In this document: positions 21,561-33,096 of the stretch, in pieces | How positions within the stretch are numbered: the first letter of the stretch is position 1 | How the letters are laid out: each line of letters opens with the position of its first letter | From: Cycas panzhihuaensis | Lineage: Eukaryota > Cycadophyta | Assembly: GCA_023213395.1 (NCBI GenBank) | Contig: CM041465.1 | Coordinates: forward strand, 86,807,741-86,871,740 | Length of the DNA stretch: 64,000 nucleotides | Direction: 5' to 3' | Made by a program: the position numbers and the translations under genes | The notes under the pieces: generated by a model | Told to the model about the DNA's origin: nothing | The model's input: only the letters and a program-made list of their open reading frames with translations | The model's database searches: none

Positions 21561-24086
21561 TAGAAAGCTCATCGATAACAGAAAAGGACTTCCCCTTTAC
21601 CATAGGCTAAGGAAGGGCTCTCCTGAAATTGTAGTGACCTGGATGAATGAGAACGGTCTTGGGAAGTAAAGGGACTTCTAGAAGGGAGATTTCTGAAAGT
21701 GGATCAGGATGTAGAACAGACGAAGAGACATCGACTGCCTCTTTAGCGGCTTGAGATCGAGTCAAGGCATATAGAGGGGTGGCCTCAAGCATCTGGACCA
21801 CCTTCTTTCCCTTATTTCATGATCGCAAGGGTGAAGAGGTATGATAGTTTGGGGAACACGAAGAAGAAGATGAACCCTGCACACCCTTTCCTTTACCGTG
21901 CAAAGGACAAGAGTTTAGAGATCTTCCCCAGTTCCAGTTGTTCTTTGGTTGAGAGTTTCAATCACGCTCCCCATGCTTAGGGAATAGATCCCTATGGACC
22001 AGTTGGTCAAGGTTGGGCCGTAAGGCCCGTTTGGGAGATGAGTCACGTTGTGAGGCATCCCTAGGATGTTAAACCTGACAACGTGAATCGTCATAGAAAC
22101 ATTCTCCATGAACGAAGCACCACTTCTTCTCAAGTAAGGAATTGGTTTTCCTTACTTAAGAGGATTGGGTGTTGCTGCCCTTGGGAGGAGCAGCTTGGGA
22201 GGCTTGTTAGATTGGTTTGTTGGATATGGGTGATGAAGGAGCTTAAAGTTTAAGTTCCTTCATCGTGTGTTTGAATGAACGTATGGCAGAGGTAAGTGGG
22301 CCTAGGGTCTTCTTAGTTGAGTGAGAAGAAGACTTAGTGGATTGTTGTGGTTTAGTTTCTTTGGTTAGGGGAGGTGCCTCACGTCATTGTAAGGGCTTAA
22401 GGGGCTTCTTGAGTCTAGCCTGGATCTCAATAGCTTCAAGTGCTAAGCACTTTGCGATGGCAGAATCACATATGGTTGCCCTCATCTTAAGGACTTCCAC
22501 ATGGATTTTAAGGTGTAGTGCATTAACAAAAATATCCCTCTTCAATTCCTTAGGCAAAGTAGCCTTAGTGGAATGGAGGAGGTCATGGAATCGCTGCACA
22601 AAGTCACGATTCATCTCATCGTGACCTTGTTTAAGTGAGAGGAGAGATTTCATTCCACTCTTAAATGGATAAGCCACATTAAAATAGTTGATGAACTCAT
22701 CCACGAGTTGTTGGAATGAGAAGATGGAATGAGTAGGTAGGCGATAGAACTATTTAAGGGCATCGCCTTGAAGAGATCGTGGAAATAGTTTCATTAATAT
22801 GTGATCATAAGTCTAGTAGTCTATACACGCCATAGAAAAACTACGAACATGCTCTGTTGGATCCTGTGATGAAGTTCCATCGAACTTAGGAACTTCAGGG
22901 GGATGAGGCGGTAAGTTGGTTCTTAGTGCCTCGATAGACAAGGGTGTCGATCTATAATTCATAAAGGGACGCGCCCTTGCCTGGATCATAGGATAGGCAA
23001 AGGATGTGGAAGGCAATGAATAAGGAACAAATGGAGGTGCAAGGCCCATCCCTCCTTAAGGAAATGCTCCTTGCTGAGAAGGGACTTGAGGATAAGTACC
23101 TTGAAAGGAAGTTGGGTTTCCTTGTGAATGCATGACATAAGGAGCTACGCAAGATGGTAGAAATAAGGGGTGAGGGACCAAGTTCTGTCCATATGGGCCA
23201 CCTGTGGGTGGTGTGATGCCGTATGGGTATAAAGGGTCCACCCCATAAACAAGAATATGGTTCCCTTTACCATACCCCCAAGGCTGAGATGTATAGCTTG
23301 GGGGTATGTAAAGAGAAATACCACTAGGTTGGGTTTGGGTGCATGTGGAGATGGATCCCACATGACTAGTAGTAGAGGTGCTAGTAGGACCTCTAGGCCT
23401 ACTAGGGAATGTGTTCGCCACCTTAGGAGGTGGCATGTTGGCTTGACTAGGGAGAGGTATGCTAACCCCAAGCTGGGAGAAAGACATACCGCAAGAGGTC
23501 CTCGTAAAGTTGGGACCATGATGAAAAGTAAAAGGCGCAATAGACGTCCCTAAGATAGATGTAAAGATCGAACGGGATGGATGCATAGGCACAAAGGGGT
23601 TACTTGTTGAAGGAGGTGTGGATGTGGATGAAGATGGCGAGGCAGGTGCATATGAGGAAGGTGTCCCACCATGCAAAGTATCTTCAAACCACCTAGGACG
23701 TGATTGAAGACGAAAGCACTCATTAAGGGCTTTAAACACGTCGATAGGAGGGGTATCCACCTGATCGTAAGAGGTAGATGGGACCTCAAATGAAGTGGAC
23801 CCCTTAGTATGCTCCTCATAAGAATCACCACCTGGGTGATGAATCTCAAGAGAAGATGGCCCTTCTACTCCATGAGTAGAGGGATGGATGTCAAGCGGGT
23901 GATGTTGATCACCCGGATAGTAGATAGGATCATCACCCTCTTGGGTGGACCCTGGAAAAGATGTGGGGAACTCATGAGAGGGTATCCTCCTATTGTCGAA
24001 TCAAAATTCGATGATGGAAGGGGGCAGTATGTAGGATCTTCTAACAACAGAGGCAAACCACATAGGTGACGTGAGAAGCAACACAT
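21561..24086 (-). pseudogene. G2 gag
   Basis: The ATG at 24086 matches the family start ('FSRHLCGLPLLLED'). A frame change near 23850 precedes the Pro/Ser-rich N-terminal part (23056-23760, with 'RPRWFEDTLHGG' and 'GGPYGQNLVPHP'). The Retrotrans_gag domain lies at 22384-22990: 'PEVPKFDGTSSQDPTEHVRS', then 'RDFVQRFHDLLHSTKATLP'. A knuckle CFVHGECFYDDSRC (CX2HX4HX4C) lies near 22090-22135. A basic linker leads to protease. The post-gap sequence at 63559-64000 matches 22270-22700 closely. Confidence 0.9.
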
Positions 24087-24230
24087 ACAAAACTTTTCAA
24101 TGCATTAGAAGAGAGAAAAGAATGCAAAGTATGCATTGGGGGCTACCCAACGAAAGAGATAAAGGGAGAAAGCTACTAAAAGGTAGTAGCACCAACAGAA
24201 AGAGATAGAAACTAGCTCCCTTATTAGCAG

Positions 24231-24249
24231 GTCCCCAGTATGGTCACCA
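24231..24249 (-). other. G2 primer-binding site
   Basis: TGGTGACCATACTGGGGAC on the minus strand, one base after the LTR end (CAGCTCCA). Same type as in G4 and G1. Confidence 0.8.
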
Positions 24250-26504
24250 GTGGAGCTGCGTCTGCGGGATGGTCACTATACTTGATAGGAATTAAGGTGG
24301 TCAACAACTGAAGCTGGGGGGTATGAATGCAGACCTGTAAGCAAAAGGGAACACCACACAGGGCATCTGTGCATCGGAGTGTGAGTTCAGGACCTGCAAA
24401 TGGCGCCCAACTACCTCAAAGTAGCTTTCAAGTCTAAGAGAGAAGACACACGTAGGGGTATCCTCGATGGTCTCAAAGAGGAAGATCCTCCCACCCTTGG
24501 ATGGCCAGAAAGGAAGAGAAGTAATCCTCAATAAAGAGGTTCCTATGACGAAGGAACACAAGACGAAAGGGTATATGCAAAGGGCCTAGGATGAACGTTG
24601 ATGGGCTTCCCTAGGCTAATTGGTCTAAGAAAATCTAACCAAGGGAAGGAGTAAAGAAAAGGGGCTAAAAGCTACTCTATATTTCTCTCTCTCTTTCATT
24701 CAACAACCAAAGGACAAGAGAAAAAAGAACGAGCATCTTGTATGCATTCAAGCAAGCAACTGAATGAAGTGCAATTATGGGTACTTTTAGGCTAGATAGG
24801 AGAAAGGGGAAGGAATGAAGTTCCTACTATGCCCTTTTCCTATAAGGAACAAGCATACAACACACTTATACAAAATAAATATAAGTAGCTAATTTATTAC
24901 CCTTTTTACTTTTACGTGATCTATTAAACAAATGCAATAGATTTTAGATAAGAGCAAAAAAAGGGGAAAGGGTAGATAGAGAGGGATGATGCGTACCTAG
25001 GAAGTGTAGTGGCTAATAGAGAGTCTCACTTTTGCACAACGTACACCCTCTCTCCAATAGTTGGTGCGTGACCAAGGTTGGTGTAGAAAACAGGGGCTTC
25101 CTTACCTTCCCCTTATAAAAGACAAAGCGAACAAAAAAGCAAGGAAAGCAAGTAAACATACTAAGAAGCAAGCAAAGCGGAAGAGAAAAGAAGGGTAAAG
25201 GCTTACCCGAAGTTGAATGTCCTTCCTCTTCACGGATGTTGCTTTAATCTTGCATCCACAAAGAGTCTTTCCCTTCTAAGAAGGGGCTGCAAGAAACTAT
25301 ATATGCAAATATATAATATAAATGCTAAAATATTATATTTTAGATTAGAGTAACTACTACTGAAAATAATTCTACTTTCCTCAAAGTAAAACCATACATA
25401 CCAAGCAAGAAGGGAAAGGGTAGCCTCAAGATGGAAAAACCCTCCACTAAAGGTTCTCCACGTAGCCTAAAAGTACATCAAGGTAAGGGTTATGTGACAG
25501 TCTATGGATAGCCAATAAGCATGGAGGTGAATGATGCATGCTGTAGGAGAGAAGCTTAGGTAACGGAGTCGCTACAGACAATGAATTGCCATGCAAGTCT
25601 CACCGAATATCTGAATAGATACCAGGCAAGGTTAGGGGCATGGAGAAGGCCCAAAAGAAGGGCATGCAGGCATGGAATCAGTGCAGTAAGGGTTGCATAC
25701 ACTGATATCCAGTGCAGGCCATGATTCCACCCACTCCTAGTTAACTCAAGGAAAGCATTGGCGCAAGAGAGGAAGGATGGGAAGGGGTTTGCCCTTGGGG
25801 AGTAGGTCTAACTGGGATGGATCTCACCTTACTCCCCTCACCCAACCCTTATGAGCCCTCTCTCGTAGCTTTCTTGAAGAAAACCAACGGAGAAATGGGA
25901 TGGAAACTAAGGGATACAGAGCCAAACACAAGGAAAGACAATCCTTACTACAGCCAAAGGGCAAAAGAGAAGGAAAATACACTTTGAAATAAGTTCTAAT
26001 GGAACAAATACATATTAAATCATGAAAATAAGATAAAGGATACCTGTTGGGCTGAGTTTAGGGTAGATTTTCCCTTACAACTAGTGGAGGAGAGTAGGTC
26101 CTATAGGGTTTGCAGGGTGTTTCCTAAAGAGGAGCTATAGAGGACACTTGCTGGGTGGAGTTGAGGAAGAACTAAAGAGATCTTGCTTAGAAGTGCTTGG
26201 AGGAGGGTATCCCACCATGAAACAGAGCTATTGCATACGGATCCTAAGCTGGAACAGTAGAAAATGCAAAGTTGTAGGCGCACCTGTGGAGGAGAGAAGG
26301 AAGAGAGCAGAAACACAGTAGTAGAATATGACGTTTGAGAGCCAAGAGATGTGAAATGATGAACGTTTTGAGATTTATACTCATCTTAACCTTAATCAAG
26401 TGATTATAGTGCGAATAGGGCTGAGTTGGTCACTTGTCCACGTGGCAATTCTACGAAAAAAATGAAAATTGCCATGATAGATAAAAAAATAAAGTGTAAC
26501 AGTC

Positions 26505-26568
26505 GCACCACGGTAAACTTCGCAGTGCTACGGTAAACTTTGTGGTATCGCTTAGTTTACAGTGGTGC
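26505..26568 (-). other. LTR hairpin module (G2)
   Basis: Arms GCACCACGGTAAACT (26505-26519) and AGTTTACAGTGGTGC (26554-26568) pair at 14 of 15 positions. An extra CGGTAAACTT lies in the loop at 26531-26540. It sits about 515 bp from the LTR start after allowing for the G3 insertion. Confidence 0.75.
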
Positions 26569-26684
26569 GAGACTAGAATGCCAAAATGGTAATGGTTAAG
26601 GTTCTGGGAGCCCTGAAAGAGGTGTGGTAGGCCAAGGAGGGGGCTGACCCTCCTGTCCAGGTGGCTGGGGACAGTCTGGGTGAT

Positions 26685-26689
26685 GCAAG
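26685..26689. repeat. G3 target-site duplication, left copy (GCAAG)
   Basis: GCAAG here versus GCGAG at 40325-40329, 4 of 5 identical, flanking both G3 LTR ends. The bases on both sides continue the G2 LTR. Confidence 0.8.
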
Positions 26690-29248
26690 TGAAATGCTGT
26701 CTGTAGGGTGGTATCCCTACGTTTAACAAGAGGACTAGTTATACAAGATTAGGTTGGGCTAAACAGCAAGGACTCACCTCATAAGACATCTGTACATCGG
26801 AGTGTAGATTTGGGACCTGCAGAGGTGCCTGGTTGCTTCTAGGTAGCTACATAAGGCAAGGCCTTCCTACCCCTCGGATGGCCGGGAAGAGGAGGAGAGA
26901 ACCTGGCATATTGCATCTTCTCAAGGAAGTGAGAAGGCAACACGAGAATGGGAATGTATGTAAAATGTGGCGTCTAGGTGTAGGCTGGCCAAAGGGGCAA
27001 GGTGTGGGTAGTTCTAACATGAAATGAACTATCTAAATATGCTAGACTAACCACTAGATAAAAGATATGCAAAACAAAAGTATATTCTTTTCCTCTTTTG
27101 GTTTCTTATGTGTTTCTAACTATGCAAGCATGTGCATAAAGTACAACACCATAAAGGAAACATGCAAGGACAAGGAAAATACCTGGACCTGGCATCTGAA
27201 TGGAGTGCTATGTGTCTCTTTACTTCCCGCTCCTTCCTGCTCCACTTGTTGCGCATGCGATACCAGTCAGCGATGGATGCTATGAACAATCGAAGAAGGG
27301 CTAGCTTACCTCCCCAATATATGCAAAAGTGAACAAGAATAATGTAAATGACAAAAAGCATCAAATATAGAACTAACCTGCAATGGGTTTGTTCCACACG
27401 CGACTCCACCGATGCGAGATCTTGCCAAGCAAACAAGCAAGTGTCTCCCTCTCGAAAGAGGGGCTACGAAACAGATCTAATATTTATACTAAATTTAGAG
27501 GAAACAAAATCAAACTAAGCTAAGCATATGTATTACTATTTAATGGAACAACATTAAAAAAAGTTTCCACTAAATTCTCGCAATGATACCCAAATAAGAG
27601 TATAGCCTCGGAATGGCTAACTCACCCATAGGAAGCCTCCACGTAGCCTCGGGAAAGGAAAACAAACTCGCAGTAAGATCATGGGGCAGCAGACAACAAG
27701 AAGGAAAAAGGTATGTAAGCACCCAAAGAACGAGATGCTACGGACAACAAATTGTCCGACTAGGTGGGTAGCAAACTATTAACCAGCAAGAAGCAATTTC
27801 GGGGCTTATGTGATACCCAAAACCAACGGACAAAAATCTAAAACCAACGTGGCAATGGGCTGCCAACGCTGATTTAGATCCGAAAAACGAGCCTCCAAAT
27901 TCCGTAACCTGACTTCTAGAAAGGCACAAAGGTGCAAAGGGAGAGAAAGTAAGGGACAAAATCCTTGGGGAGAAGGGTAGCAAGGGGGATTGACCTCGCC
28001 TTCTTCTCTCTAACTTTCTCTATGTTATCCCCTTACAATAGCCACCTAAAAGAAAGCTGGCAGGAATGATGGGGGAGCTCTATGGTGCAACAAGCAAGAG
28101 AACTAGTGCTAAACAGGCTGAGTAACCAAAAAAATACATAAACTAGGAATTTACTCATAAAACATGGAAAGAAATGGCATGTATTTCAAAGTAAACATGA
28201 AGGTACCTTATTGTGAAGATATCAAGCATGAACCTGCTAGAAAATGGTAAGAAAAAGCCAGCATTCAGTAAGATATGATGGCAGGTTTGGAAGAGGAGAC
28301 AAATGTGAGAGTGATCCTGTGAGTTGAGAGCCTTTGAAGCTTATCTTTTAGGAGATCTTGAAGAATATCCTCCTTGAAGCTTTGAAGACCTGCAAACAGA
28401 TGTAGAGCCTACTGTTCCTGAGCAATACGGACAATAATAGTCCCTGGTAATGAGCAACAACTATGAGTCTTGTGTTGTAGTAGTTTTTTATGGAGGATTT
28501 TTGTAGAATTCTTTGTAAAACTGAGCTAAGAATCCTTGAAAATGAAGAGGAAATCATGTTTTATCCCCTGCTCACTACAGGTGAACGTTGGGGATGTCAG
28601 GGTGATGCAAATGTGTGGGTACCATGCGACAGTTCCATGAAAAAAGTGGAAACTATCGCGTGATTTAAAAAAAAAATTTCAAACAGTCGCCCTACGGTAA
28701 ACTTTGCGGTACCACGGCAAAGATCGCAATACCGCTAAGTTTACAATGGTACCAGACTGGAAACAAAAAACAAGTAAAAATAAGTAGAAATAAGGGTTTG
28801 GAGTTAATATTAAGAGTAAATTAAGGCTAGAACAGTTGGGGGGGAGTACCCAGGTGATGGATAAGTAGCTAGAAAAGTGAACTGAGTCTCAACCAAGGAT
28901 TCAATCGAACTTGGAAGAGACTGCAACATGTATGAGATGTCGTGAAAAGGGCGAACATGACTGGCTGAGGCATCCTAAGGGGTCGTGGAGACGAAGTGGG
29001 TGGCTGTGCACCATATGGGGTGTAACATTCACTGAGGAATGCCCCCATTGTGAGTCATCATAGGCTGAAAGTGTGATGTAAGCACATACACTATGATCAA
29101 GCAAAGAAGCAATGCAGGCAGGCAAGTATATGTCAAGTAGTCTACGCTAAACAACCTCATTTAAATAAGAGCAGGGAGAAGTGAGAATGTATACCTAAGC
29201 TTACTTGAGTTGATGCGTCTCGAGTCCATTCCCGGTAGTCGGGAAATG
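26690..29248 (-). repeat. G3 3' LTR
   Basis: 2559 bp, partner of 37774-40324. Outer end TGAAATG on the plus strand. On the minus strand its start reads CATTTCCC where the family has T(G/A)TTTCCC, so the terminal dinucleotide has mutated. It contains a well-formed hairpin module at 28697-28744. Confidence 0.92.
28697..28744 (-). other. LTR hairpin module (G3, 3' LTR)
   Basis: Arms GTAAACTTTGCGGTA (28697-28711) and TACCGCTAAGTTTAC (28730-28744) pair at 14 of 15 positions around an 18-nt loop. A T-rich stretch ending in CAG lies just upstream on the sense strand. The 5' LTR copy near 39780-39830 keeps only the ACCGCT/AGCGGT part. Confidence 0.75.
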
Positions 29249-29261
29249 CTACCCCCTTGGC
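29249..29261 (-). other. G3 polypurine tract
   Basis: GCCAAGGGGGTAG on the minus strand directly before the 3' LTR, one base different from G4. Confidence 0.8.
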
Positions 29262-29599
29262 AGTAGAGCCTCACTGCTTGGAAGCATGACGTAATGGCGA
29301 ATGCTAATAACCAAAAACATCAGTAGCATATGCATATATATATATGTAAAAATAATCATGAACAACATATGGACCAAGGGTGTCGACGAGTGTCATGGCA
29401 GAACATGTGGATAAGGGAGACAAAGACGAGGACAACATAGGGGCTGCCTACGTGTCGTTTAAGCATCGACCTGCAAGTGAATAGAGCCAATGAAGGGGAT
29501 GCCCCCGTTGCCGAAGTGCAATAAGTGATAGGAGGGCATCCAACAAACTGAATAAGCACATCAAACTAAAGGCAACTAGAGACTCGATCATAGGCTAGC

Positions 29600-29962
29600 C
29601 AGGCAAACCTCAAAGGTGGTCGTCAAGAAGAGGGAGGCATCTGAGGAAAAGCGAGCCAAGAGAGATCTGGCAGCTGAGGCAAGGGTTCTCAAATGAGGGT
29701 ATTGCACCTGGTAAACCTATGTGAGATGAGACATAACAATCTGAGAATCGTAAAGCAACACGATGGGTCCATGACAGAAACGGAGAGCACTGATAAGGAC
29801 TTCAATAACGACCGTGTACTCAGGTTCGGTATTGGTTGTCTCGAGAAGGAAGGTCCTGGAACATAGGAAATCATGTCCGGAGGGGATGTGAAGGATCCAA
29901 GCAGTGGTAGAAGGTCTAGGGTTACCGCGACTTCTGCCGTCAGTAAATATGTAGAGGGACAT
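29600..29962 (-). pseudogene. G3 RNase HI-like ORF, C-terminally deleted
   Basis: The same gene as the intact G4 ORF, in the same 3' position. The minus strand from the ATG at 29962 reads 'FTDGRSRGNPRPSTTAWIL' (first Asp), 'TTNTEPEYTVVIE' (Glu), 'LLYDSQIVMSHL' (Asp), then a stop. Similarity continues to 'LASAARSLLARFSSD' and jumps at once to the last residues before the family stop. The segment carrying the His and fourth Asp in G4 (IPRHLNAEVD) is missing by a deletion of roughly 70 bp. It would be inactive. Confidence 0.8.
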
Positions 29963-30480
29963 GATTGAATACTAAATCCTGGCAGCAAATGAACAATGAC
30001 AAAATGAAAGGGATACTTGAAAAAAAAAAGGTAATAAGTGGCCGTGAAGGGTAGGAGGACCTAGCAATGAGGCTATCCAAGGATGAAAGCAAGCGGGCTG
30101 ACCACTATCTGAGAGCAGGTGGAGAAAAGGTACCCTGGAGCACCAAAGGTCGCTTTGGGAAGCAAAACATGCCTCCGTAATAGGGAGCATTCCCTTTGGG
30201 GACTCCAAGAGCAGAAAAGGGCTACGAAAATGAGTCCAGGGTAGCAAAATGAGCCAAACGAGTATAAACTCAGGCATGCACAGGAATGGCACGTAAAACA
30301 AGACAGAAGGGCCCTAAAAAAGGTGCAATAATGGGGCACCATAAATGCCCTTACAAGAGAGAGCGAGAAGGGCATCAAAAGAGCACAATGGAGGATAGGG
30401 CCAGAAGGCAAAGGCGATCGGAGAAACTGGACGGTCCCAATGGTTATCGCGAGGCCAAAAATAGAGGAAGTACCCGTCGG
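29963..30480 (-). mobile_element. G3 region between RNase H and the antisense gene
   Basis: Non-coding so far as I can tell. Overlapping ORFs on the minus strand (29972-30301, 30073-30411) have biased, cysteine- and leucine-rich composition without domains and look like readings of upstream sequence of the antisense gene. The stretch immediately before the RNase H ATG is shared with G4. Confidence 0.5.
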
Positions 30481-30490
30481 GGCCCCTGTC

Positions 30491-30499
30491 TATATAAGG
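30491..30499 (+). promoter_or_regulatory. Candidate TATA box for the antisense gene
   Basis: TATATAAGG preceded by CTGTC on the plus strand, about 700 bp upstream of the first PMD-like exon. It is the best TATA-like sequence in the region and correctly oriented, but promoter function is inferred only from sequence. Confidence 0.35.
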
Positions 30500-30940
30500 A
30501 AATCGAATGGAAAATGGATTCATTTTCACCAGCTCTCATGAGAAACCAGAGCCATCTCCTTATGAAGTAGAATGCCACCCAACTTCAGAGGCACATAGGG
30601 AGAGATCAGACCATTGGATCAGAGCGCAGTGAGAGCCAACGAGACTAGCAAGACGAGATAGCGATGGCCAGGTTAGATCCAGTGAGTGGATCTCATAAAA
30701 CCTTACCCGTTTCAAAGTTTTAATTTCATTGCTTTTTGTAGTTTTTTGTGTAATTTTTGTGCCCCTTATGGGCAATTGGAGGCCTCTCGGAGTCCGAATT
30801 AGACCCAGAAAGAGGCGGGGACCTAGGCATTAGGGAGCCTTGGTCCCGGTCGGCCCCATGGGGTCCACCACAAGAATTTTTATTTTATTTTCATAGTAGA
30901 AACCCCCCTTTTTAGGGATGTTGCCGTTCGTACTGCGGCA

Positions 30941-31025
30941 ATGATCGCGGTGCCGTGATCATTACTGTGGGGCCCCTCATCACCGCGGGACCCATGCTAA
31001 ACTTAGTGGTACCGCTAAGTTTAGC
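30941..31025. other. Paired palindromes inside G3, related to the LTR hairpin
   Basis: ATGATC-gcggtgccgt-GATCAT (30941-30962) is followed by a 30-bp palindrome (30996-31025) with perfect 11-bp arms GCTAAACTTAG and CTAAGTTTAGC around TGGTACCG. The arm sequence is that of the LTR modules (AAACTTAGCGGTACC). This is the only copy I see outside an LTR, and it lies just upstream of the antisense gene's first readable exon. Confidence 0.75.
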
Positions 31026-31165
31026 ACGGTACGAAGGCAAAAAATTAGAAAAAAGAATATGAGGGGCCAAAAGGCCCCAAACCTCAGGCAGAGGGAACTT
31101 AGAGACAGGAATGGAGCAGAAATGATTGGCAGGAGACTGACTTTGATTGGTTTTGATGCTGGCAG

Positions 31166-33096
31166 GAAATTATCACAGTGGATAACCACGAGAATGTCGA
31201 CATGGCGATGTTGAGTTACATTGAGATGATGTCCCGGGGGGACAAGGAGATTCTGTGGAGGTGTGGCCTATATAAGGCCTTAAAGACACCTCAATTTGCA
31301 TCAGATCAGAGACTCTTAGTCGACATAGTGTCACACTAGGATCAGAGGAGGCACGTGTTCCACTTGCCTCAGGTAGGTGATGTGACAGTGACACTAGGAG
31401 ACATCCGGCGAATTTTGGGAGTACCAGTGACTAGGAGGTCGGTGACATTGGGGGTGCTGCCTAGCACTGAGGCAGCACACAGAGAGGCAGCCATGTTTTT
31501 TACAAGGGCTGACAGGTGGGAGTGGAGAGGAGTTCCCCTCTAGACGATGCTGATGTTGAGGATTCCTCAGGTGAGGAAACTGATTATGCTGTGTATTCTG
31601 TTCTGGATTTCCTAGAAACAGAATTACAGAGAGATACCTAGAGGATGGATAGATGCAGTGCGCCGCTACAAAGCCGATGAGAGGATGGACTGGGCGACTA
31701 TGATAGCGACGAACCTTGTCATATAGCTCGATGCCATCAGAGTGGTAGGAAAGGGAGGACTCTCTTACAACACGTTGCTGTAGTGCTGGTTCTTCGATCA
31801 CTTCGTGGTAGTGGCACCAGCGGGGGGACCATACCCTATAGCAGAGTGGGCTCTGATGGTCCATAGATGGCAGACTCGACTAAGGGGGATGGAGGACTAG
31901 GCCTACGTCCGGTGATCAGTGGAGGTGACATCGCTGGACCTCCTTACCATGATAGACTATGTGGCAGATCCATACAGGATGGTGAGGTGGGACAACGATG
32001 ATGAGGTAGGCAGAGCAGGAGCGCCCATAGGTGATGATGATGATGACACTGACGTCGATAGAGGAGATGGGGCTGGCCCATCACAACCTGCGGGAGAGGC
32101 AAGTCCATCAGGGTCGACAGGAGGAGTAGTAGGACCATCCGGGACTACCGGAGGAGAGGTAGGCCTATCAGGGATAATTAAGGAGAGTAGGGGGCCAGTG
32201 ACTAGGGCCCGCAGGCTACGGATCGTGAGGAGATCCGGGGAGACGAGAGCTAAGCCGGTCCTTACGAGGAGAGAGGCCCAGGCAGAGGAGGTACCCAAGG
32301 ATGAGGTACCCATAGCTGGTGGAGAGCTAGGAGGAGAGGATGTCACACGAGCAGAGGAGCCAGCGGCCATGGTAGGTGAGGCCTAACTATTTCCTTAGTC
32401 ATTTGACAGCTAAGTAGATATTTGATTTGATTTTACCATGATATGCAATGGGATATATAGTGACACATGACATGTTGCATTGGCAGGTAGTGCAGAGGTT
32501 AGGAGACTAGTAGAGGCCATGGTGAGGGAGATGTTCCCTCAGGTGTATGCAGAGGGGAAACCGCCCATCCAGGCAGAGGATGCACCTAGATCGGCACGTG
32601 CACATATGGAGGCATTTGCCCCATTGGCAAGGGTGAGAGACATCTGGGCTGCAGAGTCCCAAGAGCACATAGCTTTCAGGGGATAGATGCAGTGAGAACT
32701 AGACGAGGCGAGGAGCAAGCGAGATACACTGCACAGACGGGTCCAGGCTTTAGAGGCTCAGGGAGGAGCCGGTGGAGACACAGGGAGCATGGTCCAGATA
32801 GCAGTACTAGAGAGCATCTCAGAGCGACATAGAAGAGATTCCAGAGTATGGAGGAGGGACTCTAGGGAGAGAGGGATTGTATTCGGGCTTGATACGATCA
32901 GCTAATGGACCAGATGGCGTCGAGGTCGAGCAGGAGCAGGACATATACTCATACAGCAGTGACGGCCCTGAGACGGCCACGCGATGAGGGGAGCAAGGCA
33001 GATAGCTCGCAGAGGCCCAGGAGGAGCCTCGGAGGGATGTGGTCCCCAGGAGAGGGATCACATAGGCCAAGAGATGGTACCGCAGGAGCAGGGTAG
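31166..33096 (+). pseudogene. Antisense plant-mobile-domain-like gene in G3, two exons
   Basis: Plus strand, opposite to gag. Exon 1 (about 31166-32375, one frame from the ATG at 31202) reads 'MAMLSYIEMMSRGDKEILW', then 'HVFHLPQVGDVTVTLGDIRR' and 'ILGVPVTRRSVTLG', the pattern of the plant mobile domain (PMD, aminotransferase-like), then 'DWATMIATNLV' and 'CWFFDHFVVVAPAGGPYP'. An acidic, Gly/Ser/Pro-rich linker ends in a basic stretch. An intron with AG|GTGAG donor and TTGGCAG|G acceptor (32376-32486) keeps the frame. Exon 2 (32487-33096) is a charged coiled coil (LHRRVQALEAQ) plus an Arg/Ser/Pro-rich tail shared with G4. About seven stops in exon 1 and a frameshift near 32830 make it a pseudogene. 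A possible upstream acceptor (GCTGGCAG|G, 31158-31166) suggests a further 5' exon. Confidence 0.7.
32376..32486 (+). other. Predicted intron of the antisense gene
   Basis: 111 bp, T/A-rich, bounded by GTGAG and GGCAG. Splicing joins GTA-G to GT-AGT in frame, and in-frame stops lie only inside the intron. The flanking exon readings remain open for over 150 codons upstream and 60 downstream. Confidence 0.6.

Larger units (their letters stand above)
24251..26689 (-). repeat. G2 5' LTR, proximal part
   Basis: 2439 bp from the LTR end to the G3 insertion; the remainder is 40325-40708, total about 2.8 kb. It is related to the G3 and G4 LTRs. For example, 'cttgagaa...cggccat...aagggta' blocks and a '...cctgcaaatggcgccc' stretch align with the G3 LTR near 26810. 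No protein-coding gene is supported; minus-strand ORFs at 26101-26316 and 26451-26729 lack domains. Confidence 0.85.

Noticed and set aside
29972-30411. Leucine- and cysteine-rich minus-strand ORFs as membrane proteins or an envelope gene
   Set aside because: They overlap each other in two frames, have no counterpart in G4, and oppose the probable promoter region of the antisense gene.
31957-32370. 137-residue Ser/Pro-rich minus-strand ORF
   Set aside because: It is the complement of the acidic Gly/Ser/Pro linker of the antisense PMD-like gene; that frame better explains the sequence.
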